Below are positions 21,481 through 34,100 of a DNA stretch of 64,000 nucleotides, piece after piece. Numbering within the stretch: position 1 is the stretch's first letter; each line of letters opens with the position of its first letter. Position numbers and translations under genes: made by a program. Origin of the DNA: Gavia stellata (taxonomy: Eukaryota > Chordata > Aves > Gaviiformes > Gaviidae); NCBI RefSeq assembly GCF_030936135.1, contig NC_082600.1, positions 4,898,001-4,962,000 of the forward strand. Reading direction: 5' to 3'. Below the pieces are notes generated by a model, which did no database searches, was not told the DNA's origin, and was given only the letters and a program-made list of their open reading frames with translations.

Positions 21481-24400
21481 TGAGGCCGAGCACCCCAAAA
21501 GCATGTCCTCAAGCCCCTTCTATTTAAAGATACTCCTGAGCATCGTGGGCCGGGCCACCCAAGGAGGGAAAGATTCATCGGGGTGTCTGGTCCCACCCAA
21601 ATTACCCTGCCCAGGAGAGCACCCGCATCCGCAGCCCACAGGCAACGGCTCCCTGCACCCACCATGCATCAGCCCTCCCAACGCAGCTAAGAAAAGCATT
21701 ACCTAAACCCCAGAAAACACCGTTTCCTTCCATAAACAGTTTGCCTTTCCACGTACGGGTGCCTGCCGTCTGGGTCTGAAAGCACGGGTTTGTTGCACGA
21801 ATAGAGAATGAAAAGGGAAAAGAAAAAGCAAAAAGCCCTGGGATGGAAAATTGCAGCTGGAGGGGGCTGAAAAGGCTCCAAGGAAAGTCGGCGGCAGCCG
21901 TGCGGTTAGGGAGAGTCTGCAGGTCCCACCGACGGAAAGAGGCTTAAAAAAGGATAAGCAAGAGAAAAAAAAAAAAAACATTTCCGTGCTGTTGGGAGCT
22001 GTTGGATGAATCAGTCCTGGAGCCTAAAGGCTTTACCAACCTGTGCTCCCGGATTACGCCACGCTTGAGCCCCATCCAGCCCGGGCGAGTCGGGCTCCCG
22101 GTCTCCTGCCCTGCGGAGGCTGCAGCCCACATCCAGCCCAGCTCCGTGGGGGCAAAGGCAGGAGCCGGTGGCCACAGTTTTAGCAGCTGCTGGGCTGTCC
22201 TGGTTTCCACAACATCCCTGGCAGGCGCGGGATAACCCCAGGTTATCTTGTTCTCAGGGTCTCTTCTACACCTACCCCGAAGGGTGCTGGAGAAGGAGCC
22301 CCAGCCCTGGGAGCGGGCGCAGCCACCCAGGTGCCCTCTCCCATGGGATGCTCTTGTCCCTTCGGCCCTAACCCCAGGCTCCCGGCGCGGGTACAAATGC
22401 CTCAGATTTGACAGGGAGGGGAATAGCCAGGGGAACAATTTGTCAGCGGCGGTAGGTAGGGATTTCCCATTACAGGGAAGTTTTTAATCAAAATGGAGAG
22501 GGTTTTACTAGAAGTGCTCCTCAAGTTCAAGGAATAATTAATTCCCCAAGTCTGTTGGCTGCGGCTGTGCGGGAGAGGCTGGAGGATAACGGTGGGCTCC
22601 CTGCCAGCCAGGGACCCACTCCCGGAATACACCAAACCTCCGCTGCCGTGCTGCTCCTCGGAGCCCTGGGCTGGCAGCCCATGCCAGCAGCACAGGGCTC
22701 GTCACCAGCAGCGTGACTATTTTGCTCGACGTGGCCTCTGTCACCCCCTCGTGAGCGATGCCACGTGGCCCCCCGCCCCAGGGAGGAAAATATTCCTGGA
22801 GCTGGTGCATCCAAACCCGAGGCTGCAAGGGGAACCGGTGTTCCTTCAAACAGCGTGACCGTGTTCAGCAGCGGCAGATGCTTGACAGCACTTTCAGAGA
22901 GCGAAGTCACTGCGGGGCTCAGCAGCGTCACTGAGCGCTCCGGGGAGCTATTTTTAATTGGGATCTGCAATTAGTGCTTGGCACGGGCACCCCGGGGCTC
23001 GCACAGGGCGGTGGAAGCGGCGGGAATAAGTGGTCCCCACATCCACCCTGCGGGTCACGGGTCCTGGCATGGGATGAGAATGGATACCCTATATCCATAT
23101 AGCTATATATGTCCGCAGGGGCAGAGTTTACAGCCTTATGAAGATGAGGCCTCCTCTCCGCATCTCCCAGCAAGGTGCCTGGTGAATTTGGTCTAGCGAC
23201 AGCACCATCCCTGTGCAATTTGGGGGAGAAGGTCCTAGAGCTGCGCCGGCTGCCGTGGAGCCGTCGGCACCAAGGAAGGCAGCAGTCGGCGAGGGATGGA
23301 CCACAGCTTCGCCCGGGCTGAGGAAGGAGCCCAAAGCCCAGCGCAGGCAGAGCCGGGGCCGGCAGCCGTGCTGTGGGCAGGCAGCGGAGCGGTGCTTACA
23401 GTCTGCCTGTGTCTGGAAAAGCAAAGCAGTGGGTTTTTTTTCCCCCTCTTTTCTCTAGGAAAACACCCCCGCTGACTGAGCCCGGTAAGAGGAGAAATTG
23501 CCCAGCTCAGCCAGAATTCCTACTTTTCTACAGAAAATAGATTTTTGGCCAATTTTAAATAATTATAATTTGGAAAAAAAAAAAAAAAAATCATCCTGGC
23601 AGGTTAGCCCCTGCTTTTTGACAAACAAGCTCCAGCTCCATCCCTGTGAAAAGGCAGCGCAGGCGGGTGTTCGCTTCCCAGGACAGCATCACCCGGCAGC
23701 GGGATGCAGCGGAGGGGCTGGGTGCCCCTCTCCCACCCCCCAGCCTGGCACCGGGGTGACCCCCAGGCCTCCCCAAAAAGCGTTTCCAGCCTCCATGAAA
23801 GCTCTCACTCCTCTCCCACGAAGAGCAGAGCTCGGGGCCGGGCTCAGCAGAGGGAGCCACAGACTGTGTGTCCCCGGGCACGGGTGGCTGCGGAGGCTGG
23901 GACCAGCCTGGCCCCCTCTCCCCGCATCACTCACCTTGAGCATCACCCAGCCGGAGCCAGGACCTTTGCAAACCCCCCACTAGCTATCCTTCCCGCTGCC
24001 GCTTCCCTACAAAAACCTTTCCCGTCCTTCTCTTTCTCTCCTCCAGCTGCACCGGCTCCTTGCGATAATACCCATTTCCCTCCCAGTTTACCCTCCCCAG
24101 GTGACGAGCAACAGAGAAGAGACTGGAGAAGATGAGGAGGACCTGAGGTGCACCCTGCCCGCGGCTGCGCAGATTTGGGTGCCCATAGGAAGCGCGTACA
24201 GAGTGCTAAGGGCTGTCACCCTACACGGCCTTAAAAACAAACGGAGATCCTAAACGTATCCCGCAGGTACGATATGAAAGTGACACCAACGGGGCAAATC
24301 TTTATGTTTTCCAATAATTAATGTATCTACAGGCCACACGACTTGCGGTATTTCTGGCTAGAGCAGAAGATGCACACGAAGGAGGATCCCTTACTCCCTG

Positions 24401-25992
24401 CAGTAGGTAAAAATAACAGGTAAAAACAAATTTGTTTTACCATAAAGATAGCCCCCCTCCCCAGTCATTCACTGGCTAACCTGCTTGTGATAATATCCCT
24501 AACGCTGGATGATGATAACATTAATTATATGGGAAACAGAAATTTTGCCTTTTTCCCATGCATCGATGCGCTGCGGCATGTCCCGGCTGGAGCGGCAGCG
24601 GTCATCTCCTCCACCCGCTCCCGCAGCTCTCCGTCGGGTCGGTGCGTGGCTGCCACGGGTGTTGCAGGACACGGGAGCTAAAGAAATGTCAGCTGTACGG
24701 TGAGATACAGCTTTTCTAGGGGAACGGCAGGACACCGAGAGGGTGTACGGGCACTCAGAGCCCGGGCAGGACGGAGTCGAGGTATCCACTCCCTCCCGTA
24801 GCAGCCGGTGGAGGGTTCCCCAGGTCACAGGTGAAGGTTGGGTGGTGGGAACCCACCCAGGCATTGCTCCCTTGGTGGCATTTGTACACCCCAGGCAAAA
24901 GAAGCACCACTGTGGTTTGCTTTAGCACTTTTAAAATAATTTACAGGCCTGTGTAGCTCTTTTAGCCACTCTTATGGTGGATTATTAACCTTTACTTTAC
25001 TGTTGCAATCTCAGTACGGAGCAGCAGAGCAAATAGAGAGGTAACGTGGTATGGTCCACTCTGCTAGAACCACCCCTGCAAAGCCCCAACACCAAAAACA
25101 GGATAGTTGTTAAAAACAATAAATAAATTCCTCGTGATTATATTCTTTGGGTATTTTAGCAAAATTTCTTTGAATATTGTGATTTATTTACTGTACCTGT
25201 TAACAGCCCAGCCCAAAACTTATTAAGAAGAGTTTTAATGTTTTATATCCTCTCGACTACTACATCACGACTGCAACTTTAAATACAACTGGAAGGCAAA
25301 GCTTTTCATAAAGGTTATTGCCAGGAGTTCGGCAGAAGGGCTCAGCCAAAGCTCAAAGGGCACGGCTGACCAGGGGCTCTTTCCCAACGCCAACACCTCA
25401 CTCGAGAGAGCAGGGGCAGAAACCAAAAGCCAGGTGATGAGCAATTTGAGCTCATTAAGCAACTATGAGCTGCTGGAAGGTTGCGGTGGCTGCATAAAGC
25501 CTCCGGGATGATCAGAGCCCTCAATTGCAGCCACTCAGAAGGCAGATTTTTTGGCTAAAAAGAGCCTGTTTTGGTATGTCTTGGCTAAAATGCTCAAGGA
25601 ACGGCAGACGTCTTCTGATGCTCGCCCACAAGCGCTGACGGGTACTCAGCCTGGGTGAGACGTGGACAACAGCTCCCTAACCCGTACTGCAATGATGGAC
25701 ACCTCAGTCCTACTCTAGCTTGCAGCTCCCCGCTGCTGAACACTCAGGGCTGCAGGCTAGCCCTCTGCCAGGGGTTTCCCAGCTCGCTGGTACCGCCCGG
25801 GTTCCTCATACCTCCCTCTCCAAGACCTAACCACCAGGCTGGCCATGTTTCCATGAGGTCCCCTGGGGACAGGTTGGGTTGGGCTGGCAGCTCTCACATC
25901 TTTGGGAGGCACCATTTGTTATTCACCGCCTACCTGACCGATCTTGATGACCAGCAGCAGGATCTTCTACGCAACAGGGTGCTTTGAGGAAG
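21481..25992. other. Intergenic between CR1 elements
   Basis: No gene is supported. The first part is GC-rich. About 24230-25260 is AT-rich and includes a palindromic-looking GGATTATTAACC at 24979-24990 (see findings). Short A runs occur near 21967 and 23574. Confidence 0.6.
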
Positions 25993-26530
25993 TGCCCTGT
26001 ACTTGGCGCTGGTGAGGCCGCACCTCGAATGCTGTGTTCAGTTTTGGGCCCCTCACTCCAAGAAGGACATGGAGGTGCTGGAGTGTGTCCAGAGAAGGGC
26101 GACGGAGCTGGTGAGGGGTCTGGAGCACAAGTCTGATGAGGAGCGGCTGAGGGAGCTGGGGTTGTTCAGTCTGGAGAAGAGGAGGCTGAGGGGAGACCTC
26201 ATCGCTCTCTACAACTCCCTGAAAGGGGGTTGTGGTGAGGTGGGTGTTGGTCTCTTCTCCCAAGTGACAAGCGACAGGACAAGAGGCAATGGCCTCAAGT
26301 TGCACCAGGGGAGGTTCAGATTGGATATTAGGAAAAAATTCTTTACTGAAAGGGTTGTCAGACATTGGTATGGGCTGCCCAGGGAGGTGGTGGAGTCACC
26401 ATCCCTGGAGGTGTTCAAGGAACATGTGGACGTGGCACTGCGGGACATGGTTTAGTGGGCATGGTGGGGTTGGGTTGATGGTTGGACTTGATGATCTTGC
26501 AGGTCTTTTCCAATTCTAATGATTCTGTGA
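25993..26530 (+). mobile_element. CR1 3' end, 5'-truncated (plus strand)
   Basis: An intact reading frame from about 26003 to a stop at 26455 encodes the last 150 or so residues of CR1 ORF2 ([70 protein letters not shown]). The short 3'UTR follows (GGGCATGGTGGGGTTGGGTT, then TTGATGATCTTGCAGGTCTT), ending in GATTCTGTGA of the octamer tail. This is typical 5' truncation; the copy cannot transpose. Confidence 0.93.
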
Positions 26531-28844
26531 AGTTTTGGGACTTGTGCTCTTTAACAGAGAAGAAAAACCTACCATGGCCTCGGGAGCACAAAGATGGGAT
26601 GAGGTCCAGCCACAGGCAAGGCAGCTGGGCAGGAGACATCCACCCAGATTTTCCAGGAGAGGCATCCCCATCTCCAGCAAGCTCCTAAATCAGGGACAGC
26701 TGGGACACGCTGGCAGACCAAGCGACCCACCAGCCAGGTCTCTGTAGGGAATTCACACCACAGCGCAAGGTAACCGAGGCCACTTCTTCGCACCGTGAGA
26801 TAAGCAGGACTCCTCACCTCCCGGGGCTCCTAGCTGTGAAAAGCTGCCTGAACCGAAATATAAACCTGCACCTGGAAGTGGAACACAATGGGAGAGGACC
26901 AAAGAGCCCATGCCAAGGACCGGGTTGGCCATGGCACCAAGACTTGCTGACCACAGCACATGTGCAGGAGATGATGGGAGGCACCGGAAAGACAACAGCA
27001 GTGGTAGAAAAACCATGAAGGAGCTATTGGATGGGGGAACTCTCAAGAAAAAAAACCTGAGAAGCAACACTGGAGGGTATCAGGAAATGAATAGAGCATG
27101 TGATAAAGCAGGTGGGATCTTGGGAGATGTGGGAGATCAGGGATGGGAGGATGTCACCTTAATAACAGATTTTGGTTCTTTTCCAGGTTTGGTTATCGCT
27201 TTCTTCTGGGATTTTTGAGCTGTAAACACTTTCAAGCTGAATATTTGACTACCCTAATGAAAACAGATTTTCCCATGATCACAAAACCAGGGAGGCTCCT
27301 TCCCAATCCCACACCTAAAAAAAATAAAGAGGCGGGGAATAGAAAATTTCTTGCAGAAGTGCCTGTTTTGACAAACAGGCTGTTTTCCACCACAATCGCC
27401 AGCTTTAATATACAACCGTGGGAAACACAGAAGTAATTCAGCTTCATGACAAAGACAATTCTTGACAATGCTCCTGGGGCTTCCCAGAAGGGTTCTTTCC
27501 AAATAGGACAGACCATTTGGAAAAAAAAAAAAAAAAAACACAAAGGGCTGGAGGGGGCTTTCATTCATTATTCCTTCTCCATTTCTGACTGCCACAGCGT
27601 ACACCCACAAAGCCACGCTGTACCAGCAGATTCCCCATCCCTGCCTGCAGCCCCAAAACTTCTCTGGTTGCCTGGCTTGTCTTGTGCTTCAGCACAGGGA
27701 AGTAGGTAAGAGATTAAAGAAGCTGTGCTGGTGTTGGCTGGGATAGAGTTAATATTCATATAGGCATTTAATGTCTTCTTTTTCCTCTCCTTTTCTCATC
27801 CAGGCAGCAGAAAAGCCAGGGCCAACGCTGCCTGATGAGGGCTCCTACCAGAGGTCGGCACCTTGCAGAAGGTGAAGCTCACCTGTCAGCGCAGTCACAG
27901 CTCCGACCGCAGCGCAGACAGTGTCTGCCCCTTGAAAACTGCCTGGCAATACAGAAGAGCAAACGTTAAGCATGAAAGGGCTACAGCAGGACTTCCCCGC
28001 AGCACGCAGGCACAGCCTGCTTTCCTTCCTGTGGCTCTGGACGCTGAGAAGTGACGGGGGGGCTGCATGCTGTCCGTGGGTGCGCAAGCACAGCCACACA
28101 CAGCCCGAGCAGTCCCCCCTTCCCTCTCTACTGCCCATTGGCAAAGCTTTGGCTACAATGCTCCTCGGGAGGCTGGGATCTGTAAATTATTAAATTTTTT
28201 TCCCCTGAATCTCAGCAGTTTCTGCACCCTGGGAGGCCAGCAGGGAGTCAGTGTCTTTAAGGCAGCCTCCCCACCCTAAAGGTGCAGTACAGCTGCTGCT
28301 GCCACAGGCTGAGCTCATTGCTATGCATGGTACGCAGTGGGGTGACCCAACCAAGATGAAGCGCAGACTTCAGCTTCAAGGTCTTGCATCACATCTCCTG
28401 TTACGATACATTTGTTCAGGTAATTTGAACATTTGACCAGGAACCAGGTATTTCCTCAATAAGATGTGATGAGGCATCCAGAATGGCTTAAGAAGTGCAC
28501 AAGAGGACCTCAGCCCACATGAGCATTGATGCATGCAACTGCCACTCCAAAGCAGCCACTGCTTCCCACCTTCCCTGACCCCATGTTGATTCCTCTGGCA
28601 CCAAGGACCAGTAAGAAGAAGGTGACACCAAATCTTGGGGGATTTTTGCTGCCCAGTCAACAAATGGGGGCTCATCTGGGGACAAGAGCAACTACTGTCC
28701 CAGAAGAGGAACCCCACATCTCATCACAGGCTTGGAGCATCTGCTAGTGCACAAACAACCCCCACCCAAGGAAAATAAGCTTGTGCCACCTCCTCGTGCG
28801 ATGCCATCGCCTCCAAGTCACCAAGGATGCTACCACTCCAAAGG
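26531..28844. other. Intergenic between the CR1 and the GCH1 3' end
   Basis: No gene is supported. An 18-base A run lies near 27521, and a possible LTR fragment lies at 27724-27760. The rest shows no recognisable structure. Confidence 0.55.
27724..27760 (+). mobile_element. Possible scrap of an avian endogenous retrovirus LTR
   Basis: TGTGCTGGTGTTGGCTGGGA followed by TAGAGTTAATATTC resembles the start of a common avian LTR family as I remember it. Only about 37 bases match, so this is a weak call. Confidence 0.35.
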
Positions 28845-28856
28845 ATAATACTATGC

Positions 28857-28862
28857 TTTAAT
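28857..28862 (-). promoter_or_regulatory. GCH1: Candidate GCH1 distal poly(A) signal ATTAAA
   Basis: On the minus strand ATTAAAGCATAG is followed about 25 bases later by GGAGTGGTAG, a G/U-rich element. It is the common ATTAAA variant; the choice rests on the expected UTR length. Confidence 0.4.
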
Positions 28863-30722
28863 GTTTTAGAGACAATGGACTTTTACGTGGTACAACAGCA
28901 GGCTGTACGTATTATACACACTGGATGTAGTTAAAGCTTGTGTGTTTGAACAATAGGAATGTTCCAAAAAATGCACCATGTCTTACAACAACAAAAACGT
29001 GAACAAAATCCAAGGCCACAAGTATAGAGAGGTATGTTTTAAGGACGACAGGTCACATGGAAATAAAAAACAGTGGTGGTGCAATGCGAACTTTATCCTG
29101 AATAGAGATAAGTGGTTAAAACGCAACCTTTTCACTACCTCAGGAGCAAGACAGCATTTTACAGAGACTTAATTTCCAAACTAAAGCAAGCAAAGAGAAA
29201 CAAACGTACTAGCGTGCGCCCCTTTGGTCCTCAAATTCTCCTTCCAGTTGTTGAGCTAGAAAGTTTTACTCTGAACTTCAAGCAAGAAAGATTTAAGGCT
29301 TTTCAGCTGAAAAGTGGCAGTATCTGCTCTCAATCATTTAAGGAAAACAAATGCCATAGAGTTAGTGTATTTTATAAATGTGCAACACACAGCTTGTTTA
29401 CACTAGCAGACAAACGCTTTTATAGCACCTAACTCTACAGAATCCAGGACAGGGGATATTATAAAAGATTTTTCCAATAACGCTGTGAAGGTCATCACAG
29501 TGAAATTAGTGTAATTAAATGCATGAGGTTGTTGGACTTGAAAGTTCTTTAGGCCCAATGGAAATTTGACCAGACATTATTTTCATTTCATTTCCATCAC
29601 AGGTTGAAGCAAGAGACTGGAATGTTGGTAAGATCGAGCTTGCCAGACCAGGAACTGCCTTTTACGTTAGCGTACAGAACATCCTGGATTCGGCAAAGCA
29701 GATACGACTATGGGAACCTGCATTGTGGGCATCTGACACCCTGGCTGACATTTTCTTTTTTAAGTTTTGCCTCCGGTGCTTGGTTTGAGAAGGGTGGTTT
29801 TCATTTGCGCCTCATGTTTTCCCAATTAAGAGTTACAAAACACCCATTAAAATTGTAACAAAGTATAAGAAGTTCAGCCAAGTCCAGCCAACTGAAACTT
29901 TTTGTACCAATACTGCCACATACAGATGTTGCCACATAGACAGAAAAATGTGGTTTAATTCATTTTGATGTCCCTGGAAATGCTTTTCTCAATTGCTCTT
30001 ACGAAACAAGTTGTCATTTCAGGTTACTTTGCCCTGAAATGACCTGCTGTCAGGCAGGAGAGGTACAGGGTGCTGTGGTCAGGATTTCAGTGCTCACCTT
30101 TGGTCCAATATTTATGAGATGCAAATCTTGAAATACTTGAACAGAAATCTTCATTTTCAGATTATCAAACTAGATTTAGCTTCTCACTCTAACCCATGGA
30201 AATCCAAGAAGGAAAGCTCAAGATACAAATATCATTAAAAACCTCTTTGGATATCCTAGCACTTTGCAGACAGTCTCTGAGGTTCTTTTCCTCCCCTCTG
30301 TTAAAGTTTGCTTAAGAATAGTAAGAAACTGACAGTTAAAATGGTCAGACATCCTGAGGCACAGAGAAAAATGTGCATAAAACTCTTTATATTGAGATAA
30401 GATTGTGCCCCAAATAATTTAGAAGTTAATTCCCTGCATGTTAAAAGGCTAGGAAAAATGTGTTTTAAAAGTCTCAAACAAACAAAAAACCACACAAAAA
30501 GGAGAGTTAATTCTAGCACGAATATAAAACACCACCAGAGGTAACATCTCAAAGAGGTATAACATACATATCCAGATATTGAAACAGCCACTGCATGACT
30601 TGTAACAAAATATAGTTAGAGATAATTCAGGACCATCCTTTGCAGCAGAGGTACAGTATTTGCAGCATAAATGGTCCTACAAGGATTCACAGCCTTTCAG
30701 TTGTTTCCTGTGCTGCTCCATA

Positions 30723-30728
30723 TTTATT
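30723..30728 (-). promoter_or_regulatory. GCH1: Candidate GCH1 proximal poly(A) signal AATAAA
   Basis: The plus-strand TTTATT reads AATAAA on the GCH1 strand, about 335 bases after the stop codon. It would give a short-UTR isoform. There is no direct proof of use. Confidence 0.35.
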
Positions 30729-31061
30729 CTACTAAACATATCTATTTCATAAAGATCCATTTCACTCCCGAGCCCCACTTTTCTCCTAACAGCAGTACAT
30801 TCTGCATTGTAGGTGGAAAAAACATTTCCAAAATCCTATTCGTAGCTTGTAATTCTGTGACATCAGCATCATTGGAAATCCAGGAGGAGCCTACCTCATC
30901 GTTACATTTTTCATTTGCCATCAGAAGTCTTTTAACTGCACAAAGACTATGACAACAATTCACAATGATTTAGTTTAAAAGTGAGATGTAGGAACAAGTA
31001 AGAACAGACAGTGACACTGGACAGAACAATCTCCAGAGTGCATTTAGAGAATAACACAGTT

Positions 31062-31188
31062 TCAGCTCCTGATAAGTGTCAAGAATTCTTCACGGGTCTT
31101 TGGATCTTCCCGGAATACCCCCAACATTGTGCTGGTTACTGTTTTACTGTTCATTTTCTGTACCCCACGCATTACCATACACATATGC
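31062..31188 (-). CDS. GCH1: GCH1 exon 6 (third zinc ligand and C-terminus)
   Basis: The exon completes Thr, then reads [20 protein letters not shown], on through [21 protein letters not shown] and TGA at 31064-31062. Cys in HMCM is the third zinc ligand. The C-terminus is full length. Confidence 0.96.
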
Positions 31189-34100
31189 CTAGAAGAAATG
31201 AGAGGGGAGTCAATAAATCAGGCATACTCAAATGAAAGAAGTAACCTTAAGAGAGATGTTTCTTACACGGTCACCTTAAATTCTGGGGAAGTGACAAAAT
31301 CTCCATATCCAGAATGGACATCTGTCTGTAGTACCTCGGCTGTCCCCTACAGAAAAGAAACTCGAATTCCCAGCCCCCTGCCTTCTCTCCTCAGATCCTA
31401 GGAAAATCCCACCTTTCCTAGGTGCATTCTGACCATGGGGACATACCTGCTGCTAGACCCATGCTTTGCCCTACCTGAGGAAGCAGAAGGTGCACCGAGG
31501 CAAAGCACGGACCCAGTGCAACTAGGACAGCTGACCACACTGCCAGTTGCCACATCTCTGCAGTGGATCAGGTAGGCCCCCACTTTAAATGGCTCCAACC
31601 CACCAGGCCATTTTGCTGAACGAGCGAGGATCACTCCTGCCTGCACTCTGCCTCATAAACAAGCACGGCACACAGCTACCGCAGCCAAGGAGGCAACACA
31701 CAACAGCTCTACAGCACACAGCTGGAGTCACATGCAGCCCATACGCTACCACAGAACAGCTCAGAGTAACTTACGTAGCTTCAATAACCACTCCAACTCC
31801 AGCGGGCTGTAAGGCTTCTGTGATGGCTATTGCAATTTGTTTGGTAAGGCGTTCCTGGACTGAAAGAACAAGAGGGAGTTCAGATGCAGTGTTAAATCCA
31901 ACTAGCATCAATGCACTGCCACTATCTGGACAGCAACATTGCATCCTCACTTTCAAGTGTGCCTGTTCCTCACCACCACCGCCCACCCAAGTACTGCTCT
32001 TCCTAAGTAAATTTTCTTAGTACCAAATCCTACCTTATGTTTTGTATCCTGAAACAGACCTTCCATTTGCTTGTTTATATTGGGAATAATTTCGCATTAC
32101 ACCTTTGCAGGAATTGCATTACCATGATTTGTTGTAACAGCTCTTACACTTCCTATTATGCAGTTAGATGTTCTTGCTTCTCTATTTTCTTTCAGTTTTT
32201 ATGTAGCTGTTCACTGCCTTACTGCCGCACTATTCATTCCCTACACACAATTTCTCTTTTTAAGGAAAGGAAATGGAGATAAAAACGAGCAAATTAAGAG
32301 AGCCTATTGTCCTGCAAAGCTTTACTTCCTGCAGCTCTAGCAACCTCTATTCACCAGTCTGACACCTAATGGTCACTAAGACTTCTGTCTCCAAGAACGG
32401 GCCAAATTTAACTGCAGGACAATGAGAGCAAGCTGAGCCCAACCCACGGCCTCAGATCCTGCAGCTTCTCAGGGGCAGCAGGGAGGCTGTCCGTAACATG
32501 GCAGCTCTCGCTTCATCTCTTCAGACAAGAATTCTTGAAGGCATCTCTCAAATTATCTGTAGGAGAGTACATCTCCAGCAGCATCCAACTAGTTTAATTA
32601 TTCCTGGCAGCTACTTCTTGGAGCACATTTATCCTTTGAATCAGTTACTGGCTTCATCTATTTTCATAGGCAGATTTTACCCTTCACTGGAAATGCAGAG
32701 CCTAAGTAAGATGACAGATGAGAAACACCTGTTCGAGAACACTGTGTTTTTCTTCACACTAAAATTTGCACAGCTGTAGTCCACCTACAATTACCAGTAC
32801 CCTGAGCTGGCTAGCAAAGGACTGCACACAACAAAACCAAAAAATCATCGGTTTACCTTGTAATCTTCTACTGTATATTTCCACGATCCTAAAGGAGAAA
32901 GGAAAAAGACAGTGTTATAGTTATTCCTATCTGACCATTGTCCCATCTTCAGAATTAACTTGACACTATCAAACAAGATGACTGTACTGATCTGTGTCCT
33001 TCCTGGAATTGCATTTGAGGTCACACTGCTGCTCAGCCCCTGGCTGGCATTGCTGAAGGCCTTCCCTTAGCACATCACTGTGGTTAGTGACAGGTTCCCC
33101 CCACCTGCCACCCCAGAGACTATTTCAGGGGCAAACCTGTCACTTCTCCTTAGAGCTTCTTCTGTTGGCTGTTACTTTTGATTTACTTGTACCACCACCC
33201 ACCTGCATCACACAGCTGCAGGGGAATCCATGCCTGAAGACTCCCTGAAAGCTAATCCTTGAACTGAGGTCAGACTACCTCCTTTTGCTTCAATCTAAAC
33301 CAAGTGCTGTTTTAAGGACAATTCAGATATTGGGATTCCCAGAAGGCGACTGAAATTAAGCAAGAGATGTTTTGGATTCCTGCATTTAACCACAGATTTA
33401 ACTAAGAACAATGAGACAGCACTGTGGGTTTTTTAAAGCAGATACTCTCCACCCATATATCTCACCATCCTTCACATTTCAGTGCAGGGATCACCTTAGT
33501 GCTCCTCTTGAACATGACTTCAAATTTAAGCCATTTGTGGGGCAATGGAAGCGATACTACCATCATTTATCACCGCGGTACTATAACCCACACATTTAAG
33601 AAAAGTCTTATAACTGCTCTGTAACTCAATGGGTTATTCATGCCAACCTCAAATGCTTAAATTACACATCAAGTGGCCATGTGAAGAAGTTGCTGTAGAA
33701 AGCTTCAATACCCATCTGGTCAGACTAGACAAAAAACAGACACTGGCTGGCAGCCTGAGGCATTAGTTACAAGAAACATTTCTGACAATGAGACTTGCCT
33801 GCTGTTTTGGAGAGAGAACTGCATGCAGACACTCACCTCCAGAAAGAAAATGGTTGTGTTATAGCTATTCTAAACAAAGCAACGTAATATTTAGATTAAA
33901 CATATGGGTAGGAAACAAGCTGATGCTCAGAAATTTTTACACTGGTGTTGCATATAAGAAGTCCTATAAACGTTTTTATGTAAAAACAGTTATTTGCATT
34001 AGCATTTTCAAGCCTGAGCTTAAAATCCAAAGAAAGATGTTTGTTTACTGAATACAGGTCATCCACAACAACAGAAACTCACCACATTAGACTAATCCTA

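Larger units (their letters stand above)
28845..31061 (-). other. GCH1: GCH1 3' untranslated region (probable extent)
   Basis: The region begins after the TGA at 31062-31064 and runs toward lower coordinates. A minus-strand ATTAAA at 28857-28862 followed by a GT-rich stretch gives a UTR of about 2.2 kb, close to the roughly 2 kb expected for vertebrate GCH1. An earlier AATAAA lies at 30723-30728. The end is inferred. Confidence 0.5.

Noticed and set aside
26003-26455. A 150-codon intact open frame
   Set aside because: It is the end of CR1 ORF2 in a 5'-truncated element without promoter or start of its own.
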